From contig OZ020267.1 of NCBI GenBank assembly GCA_963971225.1, positions 71,854,218-71,918,217 of the forward strand: a stretch of 64,000 bases of DNA, in the 5' to 3' direction. The notes under the pieces are model-generated. The model did no database searches, had not been told where the DNA came from, and saw only the letters and a program-made list of their open reading frames with translations. The translations under genes and the position numbers were made by a program. Shown here piece by piece: positions 21,791 through 33,011 of the stretch. Origin of the DNA: Melieria omissa. Lineage: Eukaryota > Arthropoda > Insecta > Diptera > Ulidiidae. Position 1 is the stretch's first letter. Every line of letters starts with the position of its first letter.

Positions 21791-23529
21791 TTTGTTCATT
21801 AGCTCTCAAAAAGTGAGTCTTTTCTTGCTCATACACTTTTGTGTAAAAAAGGACCAAACGCGGCAACCGTGTCTGTGATTTCCTGTTCAAAAGAACGAAA
21901 CTTGTTTTCTAAATACGTAACATGATGTTTCACACTTCCTCAGGACTAACAATTCAATTACTCTCTGTAAGTGTTAGTGTTAGTGTCTTTATTGATTCTT
22001 TTGTTTGAATGTCTTTTCTGATTCAAATGTTAAATATTCTGATGTTTGTTCTGTTTTTTGTGAACCTTTTCCAACTGATCATATCAACTGATGGCAATGA
22101 TTCTTCAACTTGGTGCTTTCATTAAGAGCGAAAATAGTATAGATAGATAGAGAGGGAAATATATTAACTATAGGAGACCATTGAAACAACTTTGGATGGT
22201 ACAGTTGGCTGAGCTGAGCTGATTTTATTAGAAGATATTCTTTCACTTGGTCCCATAATTGAAGGCTAAAGTACACAGATTTGAGTTGAATTGATACAAA
22301 TACTTCCGAAAAGTGAATAATAACTTTGAATGGGTCAGGTGATAAAACTAAGTAGATGACATTCTACTAGAGGATATGATTCAACTGGGATCATTCATTG
22401 AAGAAAATAGATAGAGATAGAAAAACTTGAAAGCTGAAAAATTAATTCGAATGGGATAGTTCGTTGAGCTCTGTAGCATATTTTGGTGAAAAGCATTGAA
22501 AGTAGGATCTTTATCTACGAGTATACCTGTGCTGGATATAGCACAGGTATACAGGATTTAGTGTGGTTCAAGAATCTTTTGAAGTTATGAATGCGGCCAT
22601 GATAGGCAGTCCGACCATTTCGGGGTAATGTTCATTCTTTTGCATCACTGAAGTGAAGGCAGGTGGGCAGTAGCGGTCGGCACTGCTCAGTTCATTAAGC
22701 TGCCTCATTGTTGCTTGATACCTGTAATGACTTTTTCCTAAATCTTTAAAAAAGCTGAAATTTCTTCCTACAAATTTAAAAAATTTCCTTAAAATTTTTC
22801 AAAATAAAGTTTGTAATTTTTAACTTAACTTTTTATTTCATAGAAAATAAAAACATATTTGGTTTATTTATTGCAGCCTTTTAATCAATTAGCTTAAATT
22901 TCGACACAAATAAACATATAAAAAACTCAAAATCGGTATGAAATTTGTTTTTGTAAGCTTTCTTCATCCATTGATAAATTGTACATTTTGAAGCATACAA
23001 CTTAATTAAATTGAATTGGACACTTTAGATTTCAATATTCAAAGCTTCAGTGGCACTAATGATGTCAAAAGTGTTACTATCAAAATCTTCTAAGCTTTCT
23101 TCCAAACAATTCTTCCTCTTAAAAATTCTCTTAAGGGGCCAAGATTTTCCTAAATCTACTGAGATGTTCCTGAGTACTGAACTGTTCACAAGTATTTTGA
23201 ACCACAACAGTAAAAAACGTTTGAATCGTTTGTAGATTAGCAAAGGAGATCTTACAAACTGATCTTTAAACACAAAATGTTTTTAATTGGGTTAGTTTGT
23301 CGACCACTGTTATAAGGCAGTGATGGGGACAACTTAGCTTACTGAGCTCCTTGTGAAAAGGAGTTCGATGACTAGCAAATGAATGCGATCTATAGCACTT
23401 CTTTCACTAAATAAGGATTAGACGAGAACCATGATTGAAGAGGACGACCTTCTATGTAGTTGTCTGGCATTATCTAAAAGAAGGAATATTAACCTGAGCA
23501 CCTTTTTTCTTCAACACAATTTTTTGATT
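21791..23529. other. Unassigned stretch with a perfect 13-bp hairpin at 22521-22552
   Basis: GTATACCTGTGCT (22521-22533) and AGCACAGGTATAC (22540-22552) form a perfect 13-bp stem around a 6-base loop. Otherwise the stretch is AT-rich without a recognisable gene. The 23025-23273 frames on the two strands mirror each other. From about 23300 phrases of the next satellite appear in degraded form. Confidence 0.5.
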
Positions 23530-24128
23530 ATTCACAGTCAACAGGTTCGTAAGGACCTCGATTGATTTAGAGTCCTCTAGGGTTTGTGAGGAGTTCAACT
23601 TGGTTCAATGAGTGAGCGGATTCGAACGCGATTAACTGAGGTTTATTCACAGTTTCAGTTCAATTAAACATACTTCAGTCAGCAGACTTTAGCTCGATTG
23701 GTTGGGACTATTCACAGTTTTCTAGGCTTCGTGAGGAGCTCAAACTGGTTCTAAGAATATGCGGATTATGCATAACTTCAGTTCAATGAGTTAGCAGACC
23801 TTAGTTCGATTGATTGAGCACTTTTAATAGTCTTCTAGGCTTCGTGAGGAGCTCAAACTGGCTCCATAAGTTAGCAGACTTCGCTTCGTTTGATTGAGGA
23901 CTACTCACAGTCTACAAGATTTCTTGAGGTGGACTGAGTGAGTGGTGAGTCTTCAAGACTTCGTAAAGAGCTCAAACTGGTTCTCAGAATATGCGGATTA
24001 TGCATAACTTCAGTTCAATGAGTTAGCAGACTTTAGCTCGATTGATTGGGACTATTCACAGTCTTCTAGGCTTCGTGAGGAGCTGAAACGGGTTCAAAGA
24101 GTCAGCAGACTTTAGCTCGATTGATTTC
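23530..24128 (+). repeat. Satellite family C, plus orientation, with higher-order repeat
   Basis: The phrase ATTCACAGTCTTCTAGGCTT then CGTGAGGAGCTCAAACTGG recurs near 23708, 23828, 23950 and 24055 with variants. Within it, the block 'ctaagaatatgcggattatg' through 'aatgagttagcagac' occurs twice nearly identically (about 23750-23806 and 23980-24035), a higher-order period of about 230 bp. The reverse complement of the same unit forms the array at 28060-28520. Confidence 0.88.
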
Positions 24129-25299
24129 GGTAGATATTTTGCGATAAGTACAAGTCACACTGTACGTTTGAGCATTTGTATGCGACATAGACGAAGGCGC
24201 AGCATTGCAACTGAGCACGCGTTAAAAATTCGGAGAGCACATTTCGGCACTTGCAGTGACTTTAAGTGACAAGAGAGCGTGCAACGCAGCAGCACGTACT
24301 CGGTTGCCACCAAAGGCGAAATGTCGAAAGTGTTCGATTTTATGCGTTATAAACTCAACACACACATATATACTTACATATACATATACATTACATATAC
24401 ATTACATATATATATACAACGTACAAGTGTGTAAAATGCATTCTTCGCATTATTTTGTTTACTATTTTTGCTGTATTTTTGCTTTCTAGCTCTCGTTTTC
24501 TCTGCAATGCTGGCGGTACTTTTCCATTTCCGTAACATATTTCACTTTCACATAAAATAAAAACAACAATGTTTGTGGTTAAATTTTTGTATATTTTTTT
24601 TCAAGCAACATTTTTAAATGCTCCACTTGCACAAAATGGATTTTGCCAATTTTCTTTTTCTATATTTACAAGCATATTTTTTTTGGTTACATTTTTTCCC
24701 ATTTCTTTGCATTTCTTTTTTATTAGGTTTTGCCATAAGCTTTTGTGGTTTATGAAAAAATTCATATGTATGTATGTATGTATATAGCTGGCAGCTGTTT
24801 GCTAGACATGTGCTGTAGTTTATTATTATGCACAGCTGTGTTGGCTGCAGTTACTTGTGATTTATGGACACTTTGATTATTTTGCAGTTGTTGTTATTGC
24901 TACAATATTTATTTTTCAATGCCCAATTATGCAGCAAGTTGTAAAAAACGAATAAAAATAATAATAAAAAGCGTTCCGCGTGTGTGTGTGTGCGAAGTGA
25001 TGGAAATTTAATTATTAAATTGCTATGAGGAAATTATAATTTTTCATTGACGCGCATATTAAAAATGCATGTTTTTGTTATCTGCTTTTTAATGTTTGGA
25101 TTTAATCGATGTTTTTAATTTTCAGATAATATCATCTTTGTTATCTGATTTTTAATTTTCAGATTTAATATTTTAATTTGTAATGATTGGCAGGCTTTCA
25201 AAGTTTTTAAATGTAATACAAAATAATTTTTATTGGTGTAGTAAAATGTAAAAAAATATAACTAAGAAGGTGGAAGTGCGGTCCTCATTTAGGCCATAA
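24129..25299. other. Non-coding stretch
   Basis: It contains TA/CATA-rich microsatellite DNA at 24360-24420 and a TATG run at 24768-24783. No gene was recognised. Confidence 0.5.
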
Positions 25300-25390
25300 A
25301 GGCCCCGATAAAGGTCGATAAGGTTAAACTCATTGAATCAGTTTGAGCATTTTACAAAGTCTATAAGACAGTAAATTGTCCTCAATCATT
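25300..25390 (-). repeat. Single remnant unit of satellite family C
   Basis: The phrases 'actcattgaatcagtttgag', 'aagtctataagacag' and 'gtcctcaatcattgaacg' match the unit arrayed at 28060-28520 in the same orientation, with a decayed middle. Confidence 0.65.
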
Positions 25391-26801
25391 GAACGAAGTG
25401 GCGAAAAGACGACAGAAAGGAAAAATACAACTAAAACAAAAACTGTAAATTTCTCATTAACTTTCTCACTGTTGCCAACAGTTTCTATTACAAATCCACA
25501 CGTAAATTCAATTGCTTTGCTATTCGCTTTAGTCGTAGCATACATTTAGGAGTTGCAAAGTGTAAAACCACTATTTGCTTTTCACTGTCCAAGCGGTCGA
25601 GATTATTTTCATATCATTTAGATTTATAGATACAGCAAGTGTGCAAGTGTTGTTGCCACTAGGCAACAGTTGCTTTTAACGGTACCACCATTTGGTGGCA
25701 TGCGGCATGCGGCAAGTGCAAGTCATCAAATCGCTGCGGAGCTATTAAACTCTCATAAAGTTACACTCTTGCTTGAAGCTAACATAAATTTGTGCCAACC
25801 CTTGCCAAAATCATTCTCCCTGCCCGCCTGTTTGCAAGAAGAGTCGTGCAGCGAACGGCGACAGTGCCAGCTGGCTAATTTCACCCCAAGGACTGCATCG
25901 TCACACAACAATGATCATAATAATGGCGATGATGAAGCTGAAGCGAACGTTGCTGCGGCGAGTGCAACCGGCGGAGTCGCAGTGTCTTTAAGTTCATGTT
26001 GCCGCAAAGTGCAGTGTGCAGTGTGTGGTTTACTTTGCAATTACACCAAAGAAAGTCAGCTCGAACTTTGACCGAGGTATTTAATGTGTTTGCTAAAGTA
26101 CCAAAGTCACAGCGTCAGCGTTAGCCAGAAACGTGCACGTGGTTAGAGCACTTTGACAAGGGGCGCATTGTAATGCGATTTCTTTAGAAGGAAAATTTGA
26201 AAAAAATTAGATAAAAGCAAAAAAATTACAAATTTGATTTTTTAGTTATTAAAAGTCTGAGAAAACTTCCTCGGGCATTTGGTCAGCTCAGGCTTCGGGC
26301 TTTGAGTCTTAATTGATGAATATCGCTGAGATGAATTTTGCTTTTTGTATTTGCTTAGGTTGGGTTCAGAAAAAGTGTGCAACATCCTTTGAAGCTAATT
26401 GGTTCAGTGTGTGTTGCTTCATATGTGTTGATGAATATACTAAGGTTTGTTTCCATACTAAATCAGTAACTCAGTTCAACTCAGAGCAAAACCAAACTTG
26501 CTGCGTGGTTGCCAATTACTCAGTGACTCGATAGAACACCAATCATGATTGTCAACTGGTCAATTTTTAGTGAGAAAATTTGGCGCTCAGTTAATTCTCT
26601 GTTGCCTTTAGTACGTCTTATGTAAGTTTCTTTTATTGAATTTGTATGAGTTCGAAGCCTTACAGGCTAATATTAGGACAGTGACATGCATCTTCTGACT
26701 ACGATCGTAGTACAGTAAACTTAGATTTCTTAATGCATAGCATTGATCACAATGAATGAGATGTGTCGCAATCGTTTTGCTGTTCCAGAAAGATTCATTA
26801 T
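25391..26801. other. Unassigned stretch, no gene called
   Basis: A plus frame at 25670-26071 is fairly GC-rich and encodes a C-x2-C-rich end, but it starts at a TTG, with its first ATG 30 bases on (25700). It has no recognisable domain and no visible splice partner. I leave it uncalled. The rest is AT-rich sequence. Confidence 0.4.
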
Positions 26802-27197
26802 TTAACCCTTTCGACTCCGAAATTTACCCTATGTCTCTAAAGTGCACACGACAATTGAAGTCGCCTCGCCTCTTTGTTAGAGTTCTAGAGCTAATTTACT
26901 TTTGAATATTTTAAGCTTGAAACGGGTTAAATAAATTTTGTATCAATATTTTTTAATTACAGAAAATTTATTTAATATTTATGGGAAAATACAAAATTAT
27001 GACTTTTTGATTTTATTTAACCATAAATGAAAAAACTGAGTTTTGACCAAACGCGCCCAATTCGTAGACTTCAATTAGAACACAAACTTTCCCTGATATC
27101 GCTGCAAATTATTGGAAATTATTTTGGGGAAAACAGTAACATTTTTGTAATCTGTAGCTTTTGCTATGAAATGACAAATAGATGAAGTTGCTCTCAG

Positions 27198-27595
27198 CCG
27201 GCCTCGATAGTCGAGCGGGTAGCGCGCTGGCTTCTCATACCAAAGGCTCCAGGTTCAATTCCTGGCTCGGGCTGGTGAACAACTCATCTACTTCTATCGC
27301 TATCCACATGAAGGGAATGAGAATTACAAGAATCGCACAAGTGCGCTCTTGGCAGGCAATGGCAAAACCTCCAAGTGTGAACGAAAAACTGCCAATCGCC
27401 GTTCGGATTCGGCGTTAAACTGTAGGTCCCCTCCCCCTTTCCCCATCCGTTTGAAATGTGTGCTGTAACATATGTTGGCAAAACAGTGTTGCATACACAG
27501 TTCAAAAACGGGTGAAATATGTGGTATCACAATGGGCCTTTCAGGCCTCCGAGTGTGTCTCTCATAGAGGCAGCCACCGCAACCTAACCTAACCT
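27198..27595 (+). mobile_element. tRNA-derived SINE with perfect 13-bp target duplication
   Basis: The 398-bp insertion is flanked by AAGTTGCTCTCAG at 27185-27197 and 27596-27608. Its head has an exact A box, TAGTCGAGCGG (27208-27218), and an exact B box, GGTTCAATTCC (27252-27262), 33 bp apart as in tRNAs. It is therefore expected to be transcribed internally by RNA polymerase III. The 3' part carries 'aatgggcctttcaggcctcc' followed by GAGTGTGTC and ends AACCTAACCTAACCT. The phrase resembles the LINE 3' UTR at 18.9-19.0 kb, suggesting which machinery copied it. The frames across it are shadows. Confidence 0.95.
27208..27262 (+). promoter_or_regulatory. Internal RNA polymerase III promoter (A and B boxes) of the SINE
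   Basis: TAGTCGAGCGG fits TRGYNNARYGG at every position, and GGTTCAATTCC fits GGTTCRANNCC at every position. The 33-bp gap is the normal tRNA spacing. Confidence 0.85.
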
Positions 27596-28059
27596 AAGTT
27601 GCTCTCAGGCAACTTTGGGGTCGAAAGGGTTAATTCTCATACAACTTGTGAAGATGCAACTCTTTATTTAGCCCCTTCGTAGGTAGTTTTCTTTACTTTC
27701 TTCTGCTTAAACTCCAGAAATATTTCCACTACTAATGTACAATACACTTGTCCAAAACGAAAATGTGTACCTTACTCAGGTACACAGGGGCCTAGTTCAG
27801 GATGGAGATATACGAAATATGATTTTCACTGGTACATCAGTACATAGGGTTTTTTACTCATTGTTTCGAGAGATCATTTAGTTCAACAATAAAATATTTG
27901 AAAACCCAGCCATGAATGACTCGGCGATGTTGCGAAAGAAGTGGTAATCTCCTAATAACCCACAGCATCTTTCGATCATTCTGATGAGTAGGTAGCCAGG
28001 AGTAGCTACCCCAAGTTGAAGCCCACTTACGATAGGAATAGCCATTCTGACACCACAAC

Positions 28060-28520
28060 AGACTACTTATTCCTTGAACCTGTTTATGCTTCTCACGAAG
28101 TCTAGAAGACTGTGAATAGTCCCTTAAATCAATTGACTTTCAGTCCAATCATGCATTGAACCATTGACGTCCTTAAGTATTCTAGAAGACTTTGAATAGT
28201 CCTCAACCCATGAAGCTAAAAATTGCTGATTCATTTAGTGAGGTTGGGCTTCTTCAAAAGGTCAGAAACCTGTGATTAATATTTAAGTGAGGTAAAGGCT
28301 GCTCAATCATTAAACTAGTTTGAGCTCTTCACGAAGTCTGCAAGACTGTGAATAGTTCTCAATCAATCGAGGCAAAGTTTTCTCAGTCATTGAACCAGTT
28401 TGAGCTCCTCACGAAGTCTACAAGACTGTGTTTGAATAGTCCTCAATCAATCGAGGCAAAATTTTTTTACTTATTGAACCAGTTTGAGTTCCTTAAGAAG
28501 CCTAGTACACTGTGATTAGT
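28060..28520 (-). repeat. Satellite family C, inverted orientation, five or six units
   Basis: Units of about 80-90 bp read 'gagctcctcacgaagtctac' then 'aagactgtgaatagtcctca' then ATCAATCGAGG. They recur near 28093, 28172, 28328, 28411 and 28491 with variation. This is the reverse complement of the array at 23530-24128. Confidence 0.88.
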
Positions 28521-30474
28521 CTTGTCAGCTTGATCCCTCATACTGTCGAAGAAGAAGTTGCTTAGGTTCCGAGCATTCTGAATGCTCACCAAAATGTTGA
28601 AATAAGTGCTAATAGATAATTTTTCAATAATAGTTGCTTTGCTTTTCATATGGCTTGGATCTACTTTTGAATATGGCACCAGTTTTTTGGGTTAGTGTAA
28701 AAAATTGCCGAACTCTGAAAAAATATTAACAAATAGTGAACTAATTGGCCTATTATAAAAAATGAATGATCCCAAAAACTTTGCACCCCTTTAGATTAGA
28801 TTGAAACCTGACAGAACAAATGTTTCTTGCCGATGTTTTTTACGTAAGTGAGGTCAACAAAGTGAGATCCAGGCTAAGACAGGGAAATGACATAGTCAGA
28901 TATAGTCATGGTGTCTGTTCTATTTTTATTCATGCATGTTTTCAATAGTTCTTCTGTTCTTCAATGTTTCACTGTATGAGTCAAATCAAGCGTTCAGACG
29001 GACTTCACATTGCTTTACTGAAATTGTTTGCACCTTTTAACAAAGTGACCGATTTTACATTGCAAACTGCCATACAAATCGGACATTGACCTATGAGCGT
29101 AGCTATAGTTGCGACCAACACCGAAACTTGACTCAATTCGCCGCAATCAACGCTGATTACATTTTAAAACTCTCTAATGAGCATTAAACCTTAAAGATCT
29201 CATTAAATGGCATTGAAAACGCCACAATCACTCTTCCCGCTGCTCAAAGTGCAAAAACCTATGGCGAAAAGATCAAATGTTCCCCAGGACTAAAGTTTCT
29301 ATTTCATTGTACGAGTTTGGTAAAAGAACGCGTCGTTGAAATTCTAAAATTTTAAAATTGCTGCGTTTTTAGACGTTGGTCTTTTTTAAAATTTCAGCTT
29401 TTTTAGTTGTTGGTCTAACTTCCAACCAGATCTATGATGATAAATTTCCATAAATTTGCAACTTCTTTTAAATGAGTTTTTCACACTTGCCGCCACATAT
29501 TTCAGTTTTTCTTTCATTGTGCTTCATTCTATATGCAAACAGTTTTATGTCTTTTTTGTTGCATTTGTTTACATGCGTCATGCGGTCCACCTACTCATGT
29601 GAGTGTATGTAGTTGCCGCCCAGAGAGCGGCGCTACCAATTCAAATACATCAACGATGACGAAAAAAAACTGCCACAGCGGTTTTACTCGCAGAGAATAA
29701 AAAAGTTTCACTTATCGCTGACATTTTTATTTTTCGTCGTCACTGTTTTTGTTGCTTGCATCGAAAAAATTTCAACGGAACCGCAAAGCAGCAAACAAAC
29801 AAACAAATACATGCACATACTCACATACTCACATACACATACATATACTCACATACATATACATTTACTCACATACACATGCACAGCGGCAGCCATGTTG
29901 ATTTATGTGGTTATGGTTACAGTGGCGTAAAAAATAACAGCTGCAGTAATGCCAACAACAACAAGAAAAACAACAACAACGAAATTAAGTTATTTATGTG
30001 AAATTAGTTGAAGCGACGAAGAACAAGCAAAAAGGCAAAACCGCGAATTAAATGCCAGCTGCGAAAAACTTTGCTTTAAGTACAACAAAAAAAAAAAAAC
30101 AACTTTACAACAAAAGCAAACAAAGCAGTAAATATCGCATACACACACACACACACAAAGTCAGCGCAGTCGACGCGGATCATTTCGAGGCGTGTTGGAG
30201 GAAGCTGGATGGAGGTCATGAAAGTGAAATTGCAACAAATTGCAATGTTTTACTTTTAATTTGCTGTTTACATTTTTTACTGCACAATTTATTGCATATA
30301 TTTGTTGTTATAATTGCTCAATGGGTGCACAAAACATTGCTGGGCACTTAAGTTGTCAGTTGCTGACGACAAGTTGGTCGATAATTCGCTGAGAATGATA
30401 ATAATTGGAAAAATTGAGAAGTAGAAAGGAGAAACAAGAAGAAATCAAATTTTAGATTAGATTAAATTACCTTA
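28521..30474. other. Non-coding stretch
   Basis: It contains a CATACT/CATACA-rich microsatellite at about 29810-29885, CAACAA blocks at 29950-29985 and a CA run at 30140-30160. No gene was recognised. Confidence 0.5.
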
Positions 30475-30988
30475 CGTATGTAATGAGAAACGCTTGCCAG
30501 AGCAATGTGCCTTCTTCTGGTACTTATTGCTGATGTCTTCAACTGGAAATATAAGTTTTGTCGTACATTCCTTCTGCATGGGACTTAAGTTGGCATTTGA
30601 TAGTTGAAAATGTTGAATTTCCCAGGCATTCGTAGGCATTAACAACATTCCTAGCTTCACATATGCGTTGTTGAACCCGTACAACGGGGCGTATGAGTAT
30701 TTTTCATATCAAGCAGAAGGCCAACGTTTTGTAAGAGCTTGGAACTCGTGTCTCTTGTAGTAGCAAATTTTATTGTACAAAGCTCCTAGAAATATGCGTA
30801 CATCAGGGCGTATGCGCAATTTAGCGAGTTGTGTTTATGGGCACGCAAAAGTTTTACTAAAATGCGAATGAGTAAAATAAACCATGTCGATATGTTAACT
30901 CGTATTTAGTCTCAATGACTAAAAATAATATGAAGAGGAATTAGAAAGAGGAAAAAGTAACAGATGACCTTGTAAGACTTGTCAGTGA
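30475..30988 (+). repeat. Dispersed repeat family B, copy 1 (inverted copy 47271-47789)
   Basis: About 515 bases align to the reverse complement of 47271-47789. Shared landmarks are GTAATGAGAAA, 'ccttcttctggtact', 'acttaagttggcatttgata', 'acccgtacaacggggcgtat', AGGGCGTATGCG, 'atttagcgagttgtgtttat' and 'gaccttgtaagacttgtcag'. The motif (C/G)GTACA..GGGCGTATG occurs twice per copy, about 120 bp apart. No terminal repeats or recognisable protein were found. Confidence 0.85.
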
Positions 30989-31334
30989 CTGGCGTTGTGT
31001 TCTTTAAATTCTACTATTTCCAAGATTTCAACATTCGCTGCTCAGGTCCTTCGGTAGCCATGAAACCAGGTCAGACGTCGTCAGAGTTATCAATTTAAAG
31101 TTGTTGGCTGGGCGCCAGTCTAACCTAAACCTAAACACTCAACTAAGTGTATAATTACGATTAGAAATGGCTATGAAAAAGCTGATACCATCATGACGAT
31201 GATCATGACAGGATTCAGCGGAGAATTCTTCGTGATAATTCCAATATTATGAACCTCAGTGAATCTAAGTAAATAGGCTATAATGATGCAGTTATTATTT
31301 GTTACATACGTACATACATATGTCTGTTTTACAG

Positions 31335-32400
31335 TTTTGTAAAAAATGTTCGCCTTAGCAAGGATTCCTTCATGTATATCCTGAGCAGCATTGAAAACAA
31401 GTTCGCACAGCAAAGGTCCACCGCTATTCCTGCTATTATGAAGCTATCCACAGCATTGACGTTTCTTTCTCGGCGGGATACCAACAACAAATTGGTAAAG
31501 ATTGAAACTTGAGTTTGGCTCAGCCATCAGTTTCGAGTTGCATTTCGGCAGTTTGTAAGGCAATCGAAAAGATTGTATGTCCAAAGCATATTGTGTTTGA
31601 AATGTCCGAACAGGAAAAAAGGCGTGCAAACAGACATTTCTTCAAAAAGTGTGGTATTCCAGGCGTAATTGGTGTGATAGATGAAACACACATTCAAATG
31701 ATTAGGCCTTCAAGGAATGAACATTTATACTTTAACAGAAAATTAAAGCACAGTATGAAAGCGGTAGATGGACGATTTGGAGGAGCTTGTCATGACTCGG
31801 ACGTCTGGAATTTGTCCGATGAGCGCAAATATTTAGTTGACAACTTTGAGAGGGGAGAAAGAGGAACAGTAATTCTAGGCAAGTTTAATAAATTTATGTA
31901 TAATTACATATATTTTAGTTTTTTGTTAGTCTGGACCTTCTCTATCATTTTACACCCGCTAGGAATCACTCTGTAAATGTACGAAATTTCTTCATTATTG
32001 CAGGTGATTCTGGATATCCACTTGAGCCATGGTTATTAATTCCTTATAGAAATGCTGCGGAGAGCTCAGCAGAAGCTCGTTTCAACGAAAAATTATCAAA
32101 AGCAAGGTCGATTATTGAAAGAGTGTTTGGGGTTTCAAAGGGGTGATTTCGTTGTACTTTAGCTGCGAGGGAGTTACACTACGCACCAGAGAAAGAGGTG
32201 ACGATTTTTAACGTTTGCTGTGCTCTTCATAACATTTGTATTGTTTATAATGTTAAACTGCCCACTGAAATTTCATATGAAAATGGTGAAAATGTAGCTC
32301 CTAATGTTATAAACGAGGAAAATTCTAACATAACCAACATAGCCAGAGCTTTAAGAGAAGGAATCAAAAACAGCATGTTTGCTAATATGTACAAACTGTT
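31335..32400 (+). pseudogene. Decayed PIF/Harbinger (HARBI1-like) transposase with a GC-AG intron
   Basis: The plus strand, across three frame states, reads FVKNVRLSKDSFMYIL, RSTAIPAIMKLSTALTFL, GYQQQIGKD, NLSLAQPSVSSCISAV, FFKKCGIPGVIGVIDETHIQ, GACHDSDVWNLSDERKYL, GDSGYPLEPWLLIPYRNAAE, SKARSIIERVFG and [12 protein letters not shown]. This is the DDE nuclease of PIF/Harbinger transposases (DDE_Tnp_4). All three acidic positions are visible: ID-ETH, HD-SD and IIE-R. The exon-like part starts after TTTTACAG at 31334. Damage: a 1-base frameshift near 31465-31476, a TGA at 31503-31505, an in-frame loss of about 12 residues before VDGRFGG, and a TGA at 32144-32146 where arginine is expected (consistent with CGA to TGA). 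Splicing out 31879-32003 restores ILGDSGYPL. No flanking TIRs were identified, so it could be a transposon copy or a host-domesticated gene duplicate that died. Confidence 0.9.
31879..32003 (+). other. 125-bp intron with GC donor inside the HARBI1-like pseudogene
   Basis: The exon end CTAG is followed by GCAAGT, the preferred GC-donor context. The far end is TTATTGCAG followed by GTGATTCTGG. Joining 31878 to 32004 gives the conserved ILG-DSGYPL without a gap, which supports the boundaries. A GT donor in the same place does not restore the motif. Confidence 0.75.
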
Positions 32401-32978
32401 TTTAAACATATGTTTTTTAATGCGCATTTTTCTTTTATTTAATTATGAATTTTTTGGTTTAAAAGTTTTTATTGTTGTTTGTCTGAATTTAGAGCATAGC
32501 AAACTATAAACTTTAATGATAACTGAGAGTGGTTTATTATGGCTAAATACAAGAAACACACTGAATGCATATAATTTGGCGCATAATGGCTGCATTAACA
32601 TTAGCATTAATTATTTAACCATTTATCATGATGCCAGTAGCAGCGAACGCAGCAGCATTGTCAGCGACAGCAGTTGGCGCGGGGCAAATGCAACGACAAT
32701 GGCCGTCAGGTGCACTTGGCGTCACGAATATGAATTAGCTGAATGTGTGTAAGAGTGAGTGTATGTGTATATGTATGTGATAGGTGTTTGTGTGAGTGTG
32801 AGCGCGTGCGAATGCGTAAATAAATACGCTGATATGCGGCATTGTTATTAAGGCGTATGGCAAGTGCCATTTAAGCGTCGTTTAAACATATGAACACACA
32901 CACACACATACATACAAACAAACAAAACACAGAAGTGGCCACAACAAACGCCACCACCCGCTGGTGATAGTTGGTGCA

Positions 32979-33011
<33 letters not shown>

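Larger units (their letters stand above)
26802..27633. mobile_element. piggyBac-like MITE (TTAA duplication), split by a SINE
   Basis: The ends are CCCTTTCGACTCC (26806-26818) and the reverse complement of CCCTTTCGACCCC (27617-27629), 12 of 13 matching. Both are bordered by TTAA (26802-26805 and 27630-27633). A TTAA target and CCC-starting ends fit the piggyBac superfamily. Removing the SINE and one duplicated 13-mer leaves an element of about 413 bp without coding capacity. A partial copy in the opposite orientation at 58595-59015 aligns along most of its length and confirms its extent. Confidence 0.88.

Noticed and set aside
25670..26071. 133-codon cysteine-containing frame
   Set aside because: Opens at a TTG rather than an ATG. 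The cysteines do not form a known zinc-binding pattern. Not enough to call a gene.
31100..31135. LINE tail ('ccagtctaacctaaacctaa')
   Set aside because: Only a short tail-like word with no preceding element sequence that I could recognise.
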